This document shows, piece by piece, positions 1-9,195 of a stretch of 64,000 nt of DNA. The number at the start of each line of letters is the position of its first letter. Position 1 is the first letter of the stretch. The stretch is from the NCBI GenBank assembly GCA_024235315.1, contig JACKMP010000007.1, positions 97,680 through 161,679 of the forward strand, written 5' to 3'. The notes under the pieces were generated by a model, which was not told the origin of the DNA, searched no databases, and saw nothing but the letters and a program-made list of their open reading frames with translations. Source of the stretch: Chromatiaceae bacterium. Lineage in GTDB: Bacteria; Pseudomonadota; Gammaproteobacteria; Chromatiales; Chromatiaceae. The position numbers were made by a program, and so were the translations under genes.

Positions 1-1
1 G

Positions 2-2242
2 CCAGAGCCAGAGTCGCAGGTCGCCACTCCGGGTGATGCGATTCCCGAGGCGGAAGGGGACGTGACGACGTTGGGTGGCAGTGAGGCAGTGCCTGCGCAG
101 GATGTCGCGTCGACATTGCAGGGTGCCGAACAGCCGGCGCATGACGATGTGGCGGAACTCGCCGAGAGCGAGCCGGAAGCCGAGGATGAATTCGGCGCCG
201 ACTCCGAGTTGCTGACGGACTCGCAGCTGATGACCGACTCCGAGTTGCTCAGAGATTCCAGCTTCCTGGTCGCGGGTTCGGTGATGGCCACGGATGTCGG
301 CCCGGTGGGGGCCGTCGTCAAAAGCGATTCCACGGTGGTGCAGTTCCCTGGCGGTGGTCGCCATCTCGACGAAGAGGGATTCGTGCCGCGCCGTCCGTTG
401 CCGCAGCAGGAGGCGCCGTCGGCGACGGGCACCGAGCGTGTCCGGGTGTCGTCCGAGGCGCTTGATCAGATGGTCAACAATGCCGGCGAGGTGAGCATCT
501 ACCGCGCCCGCATCGAGCAGCAGAACAACAGCTTCGCCTTCAACCTCGGGGAACTCGGGCAGACCATCGACCGACTGCGCAGCCAGCTGCGCGACCTCGA
601 ACTGGAGACCGAGGCGCAGATACTGTCGCGCCATGAACGCGAGGGTGAATCGAGGGCCGATTTCGATCCTCTGGAACTCGACCGCTATTCGACCATCCAG
701 CAGTTGTCGCGCGCACTGTCGGAGACCGTGGAGGACCTGTCCAACCTCGGCCAGTCGCTGAGTGAACTGAGCCGTGACACGGATACCCTGTTGCTGCAGC
801 AGGCGCGCGTCAATACCGACCTGCAGGACGGCCTGCTGCGCACCCGCATGGTAAAGTTCTCAAGTCGTGTGCCGCGACTCGAGCGCGTGGTGCGTCAGAC
901 CAGTCACAGCGTCGGAAAGCAGGCCGGGCTCAAGGTAATCGGCGGCGGCGAGGACATGGATCGGGCGATTCTCGAACGCATGATGAGTCCGCTGGAGCAC
1001 CTGCTGCGCAACGCGGTGTCTCACGGCATCGAGGATGCCAATACCCGGCTGGCCAATGGCAAGCCTGCCCAGGGCCTGATCACGCTGCACCTGGCGCGCG
1101 AGGGCTCTGACGTGGTGCTGACGCTGGCCGACGACGGCGCTGGGCTCGACCGTGCGCGTATCCGTGCCAAGGCAGTCGAACGCGGCCTGCTCGATGAGGA
1201 TGCCGCAGTCGATGATGACGACCTGTATCAGCTCATCCTGCAACATGGGTTCTCGACCGCGCAGGAGCTGTCGCAGGTATCCGGTCGCGGGGTCGGCATG
1301 GATGTCGTACTTACCGAGGTCAAGCAGCTCGGTGGCACGCTGGAGATTGATTCGCAGCCCGGGCGCGGTACCGGATTCACGATCCGCCTGCCATTCACGC
1401 TGGCGATCACCGATTCGCTGCTGGTGACCCTTGGCGACGATATCTATGCGGTACCGCATAGCAGCATGGACGGGGTGGTGCGCATCCCGGTCGACGAACT
1501 GCGGTCCATCTATAACGGTGAGCAGCCGGTGTTCAGGTATGACGAGCGTGATTACAACGTGCGTTATCTCGGCACCATGCTTGGCGTCCAGGCGCCACAT
1601 ATCAGCGAGGGGACGCGCTGGCTGCCTCTTTTGCTGGTGCGCTCCGGCGAACATCGTGTTGCGATCCAGGTGGACAGTCTGTTGGGTAACCGGCAGATCG
1701 TGGTCAAGTCCGTCGGGGCGCAGTTGAGCACGGTGCGCTGGTTCACCGGCGGCACCATACTCGCTGATGGGCAGATTGCGTTGATCCTCGACGTCAACAG
1801 CCTGGTTCGCATGGACAGTGCGCAGCAGCTCGTCGCGCCTGCGGAGGTATCGGCGCCGGTGAGCAAAGGGGTGTCGGTGATGGTGGTCGACGATTCGATC
1901 ACCGTGCGCAAGGTCACCAGTCGTCTGCTCGAACGCCACAACATGCACGTCATCACGGCCAAGGACGGGGTGGACGCGGTGACCCTGCTGCAGGAACAGC
2001 ACCCGGACGTGATGTTGCTGGATATCGAGATGCCGCGTATGGACGGTTACGAATTGGCACGCCACATGCGAAGCACGCCGGAACTGAGCGATATACCGAT
2101 CATCATGATCACCTCACGTACTGGCGACAAGCACCGCAGCCGCGCCCTGGAGCTGGGCGTGAAGCGCTACCTTGGTAAGCCTTATCAGGAAGCTGAACTG
2201 CTCGAAAATATCTACACCGTGTTGGCGGATTCGGCATTGTGA
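2..2242 (+). CDS. chpA: ChpA/PilL-type hybrid chemosensory histidine kinase, 3' part
   Basis: This is the C-terminal part of a CheA-family kinase; the frame is open to the window edge, so the real start lies upstream and the GTG at 62 is probably internal. An acidic linker comes first, with a six-residue repeat (DSELLT, DSQLMT, DSELLR, DSSFLV) at nt 200-271. A P3-like dimerisation helix follows. The ATPase domain shows the N-box HLLRNAVSHGIE (about nt 998-1033), DDGAGLD and GRGVGMDVV. A CheW-like domain comes next, then a receiver domain with VMVVDDS and a phosphoacceptor Asp at nt 2021-2023 (LLDIEMPRMDGYE). This order matches ChpA/PilL kinases that control type IV pilus motility through response regulators. 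The histidine phosphotransfer domains would lie upstream. The stop overlaps the next gene's GTG by 4 nt, so the two are translationally coupled. Confidence 0.9.
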   Translation, partial: PEPESQVATPGDAIPEAEGDVTTLGGSEAVPAQDVASTLQGAEQPAHDDVAELAESEPEAEDEFGADSELLTDSQLMTDSELLRDSSFLVAGSVMATDVGPVGAVVKSDSTVVQFPGGGRHLDEEGFVPRRPLPQQEAPSATGTERVRVSSEALDQMVNNAGEVSIYRARIEQQNNSFAFNLGELGQTIDRLRSQLRDLELETEAQILSRHEREGESRADFDPLELDRYSTIQQLSRALSETVEDLSNLGQSLSELSRDTDTLLLQQARVNTDLQDGLLRTRMVKFSSRVPRLERVVRQTSHSVGKQAGLKVIGGGEDMDRAILERMMSPLEHLLRNAVSHGIEDANTRLANGKPAQGLITLHLAREGSDVVLTLADDGAGLDRARIRAKAVERGLLDEDAAVDDDDLYQLILQHGFSTAQELSQVSGRGVGMDVVLTEVKQLGGTLEIDSQPGRGTGFTIRLPFTLAITDSLLVTLGDDIYAVPHSSMDGVVRIPVDELRSIYNGEQPVFRYDERDYNVRYLGTMLGVQAPHISEGTRWLPLLLVRSGEHRVAIQVDSLLGNRQIVVKSVGAQLSTVRWFTGGTILADGQIALILDVNSLVRMDSAQQLVAPAEVSAPVSKGVSVMVVDDSITVRKVTSRLLERHNMHVITAKDGVDAVTLLQEQHPDVMLLDIEMPRMDGYELARHMRSTPELSDIPIIMITSRTGDKHRSRALELGVKRYLGKPYQEAELLENIYTVLADSAL

Positions 2243-2694
2243 GTCAGCGCGACGACGAGATCCGCTGCATGCTCATCCCGTTGCGTGAGGGGCGTCTGCT
2301 GCTGCCGAATGCGGCGGTCGCCGAGGTCATCGGCTATCGTGAACCGGACGCGTTGGATCATCCGTTGCCCTGGCTGCAGGGCAAGGTCGGCTGGCACCAG
2401 CGTGATATCCCGGTGGTCGATTTCGAGCGTTTGCTCGGACGTTCGGTCGCCGGTGGTGGTATTCGGCAGCGTATCGCCGTTTGTTATGCCCTGCAGCCCG
2501 AAAGCGCCTGGCCCTTGATCGGGCTGGTGGCACAAGGCATACCGCGGTTGTTGCGGGTGCAACGTGAGGTGATCGAGTTTGCCGGGACACCGGCGTCGGA
2601 CGCGTCGCCGATAAGGATGCGGATCTCGGTTGGCGGCGAGGAACTGATGGTGCCCGATCTGGACTATCTGCATACGCAGTTGCCCACCATCTGA
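2239..2694 (+). CDS. CheW-domain chemosensory adaptor protein
   Basis: This 151-residue protein consists essentially of one CheW/SH3-like domain. Residues 10-30 (MLIPLREGRLLLPNAAVAEV) and the following beta-rich region with PVVDFERLLG are typical of the family. It starts at GTG inside the stop codon of the upstream ChpA-like kinase, so the two are co-translated. In the Pil-Chp system an extra CheW protein (ChpC) follows chpA and couples the kinase to receptors; the position suggests that role, but the exact paralogue (PilI or ChpC) cannot be settled here. The gene ends 13 bp before the stop of the convergent rsmE. Confidence 0.85.
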   Translation: MSQRDDEIRCMLIPLREGRLLLPNAAVAEVIGYREPDALDHPLPWLQGKVGWHQRDIPVVDFERLLGRSVAGGGIRQRIAVCYALQPESAWPLIGLVAQGIPRLLRVQREVIEFAGTPASDASPIRMRISVGGEELMVPDLDYLHTQLPTI

Positions 2695-2707
2695 ACCGAT
2701 TCGCGGC

Positions 2708-3433
2708 TCAGCGAAAATCACCCCACAGGACCTGGATCGCCGCCAGCGCGGCCAACGGTGCCGTTTCCGTGCGCAGGACGCGCGGCCCCAGCCGTACGTC
2801 GGTAAATCCGCTCCTGATCGCCCGCCCGCGCTCTCCCTCGCTCAGCCCCCCTTCGGGTCCTATCAGCAGGTTCAAGGCACCATCCGGTGGTGCAGCGGTC
2901 GCCAGGGTGTTGGTGGCCTTGTGGTAAAGCATCAGACCGGTTCGCTGCGCGGTGAGCCATTCGTCGAGCGCCTGGGGCGGGTGGAGCATTGGGACGCGAC
3001 TGCGTCCGCTTTGTTCGCAGGCGCTGACAATCACCCCCCGCCAGTGTTCCATACGCTTGTCACGGCGCTCCGAGGTCAACTGCACGACACTGCGTGCGGT
3101 CAACAAGGGGGTCAGTGCCTGTACCCCGAGTTCGACCGATTTCTGGATCGCGAAATCCATCCTCTCGCCGCGCGATATGCCGATCCCGAGGTGGATAGGC
3201 AGTGCGGTCTCCGGTTCGGTGGAGAGCACCTCGCCGATCCGGGCGCTGCATCCGCGGCGGTCGCAGCGCGTCAGTTCGGCGGCACAGTCCCGCCCGTCAC
3301 CATTGAACAGGACGATCGACTGGCCTGTCCTCAGGCGCAGTACCTGGGTCAGGTAGCGGCATGCACGCTCGTCCAGTACCACCTCGCCGCCGGGTGCAAG
3401 CGCCTGCGTGGTATGGATGCGGGACAGGCGCAT
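2708..3433 (-). CDS. rsmE: 16S rRNA (uracil-1498-N3)-methyltransferase
   Basis: RsmE uses S-adenosylmethionine to methylate U1498 of 16S rRNA. The 241-residue product has an N-terminal PUA-like region (RIHTTQAL..VLRLRTGQ) and a C-terminal SPOUT knot with the hallmark LLIGPEGGLSEGE and, near the end, LGPRVLRTETAPLAAL. The start chosen (MRLSRI) gives the usual family length; longer starts would run into metF. It lies 14 bp downstream of metF on the same strand, so the two are probably co-transcribed. That fits a methyl-metabolism neighbourhood with ahcY and metK close by. Confidence 0.93.
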   Translation of the reverse strand: MRLSRIHTTQALAPGGEVVLDERACRYLTQVLRLRTGQSIVLFNGDGRDCAAELTRCDRRGCSARIGEVLSTEPETALPIHLGIGISRGERMDFAIQKSVELGVQALTPLLTARSVVQLTSERRDKRMEHWRGVIVSACEQSGRSRVPMLHPPQALDEWLTAQRTGLMLYHKATNTLATAAPPDGALNLLIGPEGGLSEGERGRAIRSGFTDVRLGPRVLRTETAPLAALAAIQVLWGDFR

Positions 3434-3447
3434 ACGAGGTGCCGGCC

Positions 3448-4305
3448 TCAGCCCGCTGCTGCGTCCAGGCCCAGGTTGTCCCAAATCGCCAGTGTCGGCT
3501 CGGCCTGGTTCATGGTGTAGAAGTGCAGGCCCGGTGCATCCATGTCGAGCAGGCGCCGGCACAGGTCGGTGACGACTTCGGTACCGAGTTTGCGGATGCT
3601 CTCTATGTCGTCGCCGTAGCCTTCGAGGCGCTTGCGCAGCCAGCGTGGAATCTCCGCGCCGCAGGCATCTGAAAAACGCACCAGGTTGCTGAAATTGGTG
3701 ATGGGCATGATCCCCGGCACGACCGGGATATCGATCGAACGGCGTTCGCAGGCGTCGATGAAGCTTGCATACGCGTCGGCGTTGTAGAAGTACTGGGTGA
3801 TCGCCGAGTCGGCCCCGGCATCGACCTTGCGTTTGAAGTTGTCCAGGTCGCGGTTGAAGTTGGCGGCCTGCGGATGCATCTCAGGGTAGGCCGCAACCTC
3901 GATACGGAAACGGTCGCCGAACTGCTGCCGGATCAGTGCCACCAGTTCGTTGGCGTGGTTCAGGTCACCCATGGCACCGGCCCCGGCGCCCGACGGCAGG
4001 TCACCGCGCAGCGCGACGATGCGGCTGATGCCCTGTGCCTCGTAGCGATGGAGGATCTCGATGATCTCGCCTGTACTGCTGCCGATGCAAGACAGGTGCG
4101 GTGCGGCGTCTATTCCCTGGTCCCTGATCCAGTCGACGGTGGCGAAGGTGTTGCTCTGCGTCGAGCCGCCGGCGCCGTAGGTCACCGAAAAGAATGCCGG
4201 GCGGTGGGCATTCAGGGTCATAACCGTTTCGCGCAGCTTGGCGATGCCCTTGTCGGTCTTCGGCGGAAAAAGTTCGAAGCTGAAGATTGCGGTGGTGTGG
4301 TTCAT
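3448..4305 (-). CDS. metF: 5,10-methylenetetrahydrofolate reductase
   Basis: MetF reduces 5,10-methylene-THF to 5-methyl-THF with FAD, supplying the methyl group for methionine synthesis. The 285-residue protein is normal length for the bacterial enzyme. Family signatures are FSFELFPPKTDKG at the N-terminus, VTYGAGGSTQ, the HLSCIG strand, RIVALRGDLP and the ITQYFYNAD region. It sits 66 bp downstream of ahcY on the same strand and just upstream of rsmE. The ahcY-metF pairing is common in proteobacteria and suggests that the SAH riboswitch ahead of ahcY also controls metF. Confidence 0.96.
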   Translation of the reverse strand: MNHTTAIFSFELFPPKTDKGIAKLRETVMTLNAHRPAFFSVTYGAGGSTQSNTFATVDWIRDQGIDAAPHLSCIGSSTGEIIEILHRYEAQGISRIVALRGDLPSGAGAGAMGDLNHANELVALIRQQFGDRFRIEVAAYPEMHPQAANFNRDLDNFKRKVDAGADSAITQYFYNADAYASFIDACERRSIDIPVVPGIMPITNFSNLVRFSDACGAEIPRWLRKRLEGYGDDIESIRKLGTEVVTDLCRRLLDMDAPGLHFYTMNQAEPTLAIWDNLGLDAAAG

Positions 4306-4371
4306 GGCGTTCCCGGTTCCGGGGTGCGCAGGCGGGTCTGGACCGCGCTGCGCACCCGGTGTCGCGTTGGA

Positions 4372-5778
4372 TCAGTAGCGGTAATGATCGGCCTTGTACG
4401 GACCTTCAACCGGCACGCCGATATAGTCGGCCTGGTCCTGGCTGAGAACTGTCAGCTTGGCGCCGATCTTGCCCAGGTGCAGGCGTGCGACCTCTTCATC
4501 CAGCTTTTTCGGCAGGATATACACGCCGACCGGGTATTCGTCCCGCCTGGCGAATAGCTCGATCTGCGCCAAGACCTGGTTGGTGAAGCTGTTAGACATC
4601 ACGAAACTGGGATGCCCGGTGGCACAGCCCAGGTTTACCAGCCGGCCTTCGGCGAGCATGATGATGCGCTTGCCGTCCGGGAAGATGATGTGGTCGACCT
4701 GCGGCTTGATGTTTTCCCACTGGTACTTCTTGACGCTGGCGATATCGATCTCGTTGTCGAAGTGACCGATGTTGCAAACGATCGCCTGGTCCTTCATCGC
4801 AGCCATGTGGTCATGGCAGATGATGTCCTTGTTGCCGGTGGTGGTGACGAAGATGTCTGCCAGCGGGGCAGCGTCTTCCATCGTGACCACGCGGTAGCCT
4901 TCCATCGCCGCCTGCAGTGCACAGATCGGGTCGATCTCGGTGATCCAGACGGTCGCGCCCAGTCCGCGCAGCGACTGTGCAGAGCCTTTGCCGACGTCGC
5001 CATAGCCGCACACCAGGGCGATCTTGCCGGCGATCATCACGTCGGTGGCGCGTTTGATGCCGTCGACCAGCGATTCACGGCAGCCATAGAGGTTGTCGAA
5101 CTTGGACTTGGTCACCGAGTCGTTGACGTTCATCGCCGGGAACAGCAGCTGGCCTTTTTTCAGCATCTCGTACAGGCGATGCACCCCGGTGGTGGTCTCC
5201 TCGGTCACGCCACGGATCGATTCCGCCATGCGGTGATATCGCTTCGGGTCTTCGGCCAGGCTGCGCTTGAGCACGCCCAGAATCACCTGCCATTCCTCAG
5301 GATCACTGGCTTTCGGATCCGGCACCGCGCCGGCGTTGGCGTATTCGACGCCCTTGTGCACCAGCAGGGTGGCGTCACCGCCGTCGTCGAGGATCATGTT
5401 GGGGGCTTCGCCGTTCGGCCAGTTCAGCACCTGCTCGGTGCACCACCAGTATTCTTCCAGTGTCTCGCCCTTCCAGGCATAGACCGGGATGCCGGCAGCG
5501 GCGATGGCGGCGGCGGCGTGATCCTGGGTGGAGAAGATGTTGCATGAACACCAGCGTACCTGGGCGCCGAGTTCGACCAGGGTCTCGATCAGCACTGCGG
5601 TCTGGATGGTCATGTGCAGTGAGCCGGTGATGCGCGCGCCCTTGAGCGGCTTCTCCTGGCCGTACTTGGCACGCAGGGCCATCAGGCCCGGCATCTCGGT
5701 CTCGGCGATGCGCATCTCTTTGCGGCCCCAGTCGGCCAGCGACATGTCGGCGACCTTGAAATCGGTAAACTCACTCAT
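4372..5778 (-). CDS. ahcY: S-adenosylhomocysteine hydrolase
   Basis: AhcY splits S-adenosylhomocysteine to adenosine and homocysteine, removing the inhibitory product of SAM-dependent methylation. The 468-residue length matches the long proteobacterial form. Visible signatures are ARITGSLHMTIQTAVLIETL, the Cys-containing WCSCNIFSTQDHAAAAI, the NAD-binding loop LVCGYGDVGKGSAQ, VCNIGHFDNEID, and the family C-terminus DHYRY. A strong ribosome binding site (AGGAG) precedes ATG by about 11 nt. An SAH riboswitch occupies the leader just upstream, so the gene is probably switched on when SAH accumulates. It is followed by metF. Confidence 0.98.
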   Translation of the reverse strand: MSEFTDFKVADMSLADWGRKEMRIAETEMPGLMALRAKYGQEKPLKGARITGSLHMTIQTAVLIETLVELGAQVRWCSCNIFSTQDHAAAAIAAAGIPVYAWKGETLEEYWWCTEQVLNWPNGEAPNMILDDGGDATLLVHKGVEYANAGAVPDPKASDPEEWQVILGVLKRSLAEDPKRYHRMAESIRGVTEETTTGVHRLYEMLKKGQLLFPAMNVNDSVTKSKFDNLYGCRESLVDGIKRATDVMIAGKIALVCGYGDVGKGSAQSLRGLGATVWITEIDPICALQAAMEGYRVVTMEDAAPLADIFVTTTGNKDIICHDHMAAMKDQAIVCNIGHFDNEIDIASVKKYQWENIKPQVDHIIFPDGKRIIMLAEGRLVNLGCATGHPSFVMSNSFTNQVLAQIELFARRDEYPVGVYILPKKLDEEVARLHLGKIGAKLTVLSQDQADYIGVPVEGPYKADHYRY

Positions 5779-5802
5779 GGTTGTTGACTCCTGTTCAAGA
5801 AA

Positions 5803-5882
5803 CGTGAGTGAGCGCCGTTGTGCAGAACCGTATCCACTACCGAGCCTGGCCTGTCAGTGCAGGTTGCAGCGCCCCTCGGGAT
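5803..5882 (-). promoter_or_regulatory. S-adenosylhomocysteine (SAH) riboswitch
   Basis: Read on the minus strand, the ahcY leader carries the conserved SAH riboswitch blocks in order: CCGAGGGGCGCTGCAACC, then GCCAGGCTCGG, then AACGGCGCTCACT. The CCGAG and CTCGG segments (about 5875-5879 and 5840-5844) can form the P1 stem, and the 3' GGCGCTC block matches the pseudoknot strand. It ends about 25 nt before the ahcY start, and the ribosome binding site lies in the gap. The known class activates ahcY-type operons when SAH binds, usually by freeing the ribosome binding site. This is a sequence and context match; no covariance search was run. Confidence 0.92.
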
Positions 5883-6176
5883 GGAATTGTGATGCCCTTG
5901 TAGCGTTGACCGGGCCCGAATCTTGAGCTGGCCAGCCGGGCCAGGCCGGAATTCTACACGCTCGACCGGATGTTTTCCGCCAAACGGCAGAGATGCCGTG
6001 GGATTTCACTGCCGCCGCGCGACCGGAAATTGCGTATTATCCTTCGTAAAAGCCACCTAAAGAATCGATGTGACATCACGAGGCGTCATCCGCTCCATGC
6101 AGCGGGCCGCGACTGTCACCAGAAAAAGAATCGGACAGATCCCGGCAAACGGGACAGGCACCTGCGGGAGGAGAAC

Positions 6177-6944
6177 ATGGTAGAGCCGAATGCGGCGGGT
6201 TCGGGCGAGTCTGAGCCGCCAATCGAACCCCTTTTTTACCCGTCGAGACAACTTGGCCTGGATGCGCCGTTGCGCTGGCTCAGGCTGGGGTGGCAAGACC
6301 TCAACCGCGCGCGCGGCCAGAGTCTGGTCTACGGCACCAGTCTGGCGGTGTTCGCGTTTCTGGTTACTGCCCTGGCATGGGTCGGCGGCAACGTGGTGGC
6401 GCTGTTCACGCTGGGCGTGGGGTTCGTGTTGAGTGGGCCGGTGCTGGCGTTCGGCCTGTATTCCATCAGCCGTCAGTTGGAACAGGGACGCTCACCGCGG
6501 CTGGGTATGTGCCTGGTCGAGAGTCGGAATCATTTGCGAAACGAGCTGTTGTTCGCGCTCGTGATGCTGGTGGTGTTGCTGATCTGGGCGCGAGCCGCCT
6601 CGATGGTGCACGTGTTTTTCCCGGTTGGCGAGGACCTCAGCATGCTGGACTGGCTGCAGTTCCTGGCCGTGGGGAGCGCTGTCGGTGCGGTGTTTGCGAC
6701 CATCGTGTTTGCGTCCAGCGTGGTGGCGCTGCCGATGATGCTGGATCGCGGCACCGATGCCATCACGAGTGCGCTGACCAGCATCAACGCGGTGTTGCTC
6801 AACAAGGGCGTGATGGTCCTGTGGGCCAGCATCATCGTGGGCCTGGTGGTGGTCGGTTTCGCGACGGCGTACATCGGGCTGGCGCTGGTGCTGCCGTTGA
6901 TCGGTCACGCCTCCTGGCATGCCTACCGCGAGACCGTCCTGTAA
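6177..6944 (+). CDS. DUF2189-family multi-pass inner-membrane protein
   Basis: This 255-residue protein has a soluble N-terminus of about 55 residues (YPSRQLGLDAPLRWLRLGWQDL) and then about six hydrophobic segments. Examples are SLAVFAFLVTALAWVG, VVALFTLGVGFVLSGP, LLFALVMLVVLLIW, a segment after SMLDWLQF, and the terminal VGLVVVGFATAYIGLALVLP. The arrangement, including SLAVF and the FVLSGPVLAFGLY stretch, matches DUF2189 membrane proteins of unknown function. ATG 6177 is chosen because GGGAGGAG lies just upstream; the frame extends upstream but has no supported start. It is divergent from ahcY and its riboswitch. No specific role can be given. Confidence 0.78.
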   Translation: MVEPNAAGSGESEPPIEPLFYPSRQLGLDAPLRWLRLGWQDLNRARGQSLVYGTSLAVFAFLVTALAWVGGNVVALFTLGVGFVLSGPVLAFGLYSISRQLEQGRSPRLGMCLVESRNHLRNELLFALVMLVVLLIWARAASMVHVFFPVGEDLSMLDWLQFLAVGSAVGAVFATIVFASSVVALPMMLDRGTDAITSALTSINAVLLNKGVMVLWASIIVGLVVVGFATAYIGLALVLPLIGHASWHAYRETVL

Positions 6945-6982
6945 GCAGTGTGGCGGGGCGCCGACGCCGGCCGGCCACCAAC

Positions 6983-7010
6983 AAAAAAGCCGACGCATCA
7001 CGCGTCGGCC
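6983..7010 (-). terminator. Rho-independent terminator of metK
   Basis: On the minus strand the sequence forms an 8-bp GC-rich stem, GCCGACGC/GCGTCGGC, with a 5-nt loop, followed directly by six T residues. It lies about 24 bp after the metK stop. The plus-strand DUF2189 gene also ends close by, but there is no T-run on that side, so termination is mainly for metK. Confidence 0.85.
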
Positions 7011-7033
7011 TCTAAGTGCGGCGGCGGCAGGGT

Positions 7034-8206
<1,173 letters not shown>

Positions 8207-8336
8207 CGCTTTCTCCTTGGGATATCGCGGCGTTCGTTTCGCACACATCGGGGCGCGCGATTCTACACGGTTGAGCGGGTATGCGCATTCTGGAACAATG
8301 CCCGGCTCTGGGGCGGCAACAATAGAGGCAAAGCCA

Positions 8337-8891
8337 ATGGTTTCTCTGCAGACGCCGGTGTGTGAGTTCGGCAGGGCCGCGCCCGACTTTAATCTGCCGG
8401 GTGTTGATGGCCGGCACTGGAGTCGCGAGCAGTGCATGGGGGAAAAGGGGCTGCTGGTGATGTTCATCTGCAACCATTGCCCCTATGTCAAGGCGGTGCT
8501 CGATCGCATCGTGCGCGATGCGGCGGACCTGAAGCTCCTGGGCGTGAACTGCGTGGCGATCATGTCGAACGATCCGACCGACTATCCGGAAGACTCGTTC
8601 GCCAACATGCGCATGGTCGCGGAACACAATCGCTTTCCGTTCCCCTACCTGCTGGACGAGTCACAGGGTGTGGCCAAGGCCTATGGGGCAGTGTGTACGC
8701 CGGACTTCTTCGGCTACAACGCTGCCGGTGAGCTGCAGTACCGCGGACGGCTCGACGCCAGCCGCAAGGATGCGGCGCCGGCCGATGCCAGGCGCGAGCT
8801 GTTCGAGGCCATGCGTCAGGTCGCCGAGACTGGCTGCGGGCCAGATGAGCAGGTCCCCAGTATGGGCTGCTCGATCAAATGGATTGACTGA
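8337..8891 (+). CDS. Thioredoxin-like/AhpC-TSA family protein
   Basis: This 184-residue protein has a thioredoxin-like fold of the AhpC/TSA group. The N-terminal FGRAAPDFNLPGVDGRHW is typical, and the active-site region reads FICNHCPYVKAV, with a single Cys in an HCPYxK motif. This matches the widespread stand-alone thioredoxin-family proteins with the CPYVKAV motif, which are probably thiol reductants or peroxidases; the substrate is unknown. No signal peptide is seen, so it should be cytoplasmic. ATG 8337 is preceded by AGAGG at a suitable distance. It is divergent from metK, with about 130 bp between the two starts. Confidence 0.85.
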   Translation: MVSLQTPVCEFGRAAPDFNLPGVDGRHWSREQCMGEKGLLVMFICNHCPYVKAVLDRIVRDAADLKLLGVNCVAIMSNDPTDYPEDSFANMRMVAEHNRFPFPYLLDESQGVAKAYGAVCTPDFFGYNAAGELQYRGRLDASRKDAAPADARRELFEAMRQVAETGCGPDEQVPSMGCSIKWID

Positions 8892-9195
8892 CCCCAAAAA
8901 AACGCTAGTAAAAACAATTACCTGACGGAAAGCTTGGAGCGGATTTCCTGCGCTTATGGGTGTATTGGAATATTCGGGGAATCCCTCCTTGCCCCCCTTC
9001 GTTCGCCTGAGTCAGAATACCCGACCTTTTTACGGTCATCGGGTTGGGATCGCGTCGTGGGCAGAACGGCGCCCCCGTATAGGTGCGACGCACCGCCGCC
9101 ACAGAATGCGGTAAGCCCGGCACAACAGCGAATCATTTCGTCTTCCGGCACGGCCGCGGGGGCGGAGAATTCTTAGTCTTTGACAGGAGGGACTC
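8892..9195. other. Gene-free leader region ahead of tkt
   Basis: This 304-base stretch separates the redox gene from tkt. No convincing open frame is seen. It contains a short palindrome GAATATTC at 8968-8975 and, just before tkt, a strong ribosome binding site ACAGGAGGGA. The promoter and any control site (for instance for a LysR-type CbbR) of the tkt-gap-pgk-pyk-fba cluster probably lie here. I could not pick out a clear -35/-10 pair. Confidence 0.5.

Noticed and set aside
6960..7010. Terminator for the DUF2189 gene
   Set aside because: The T-run is only on the minus strand, so it belongs to metK.
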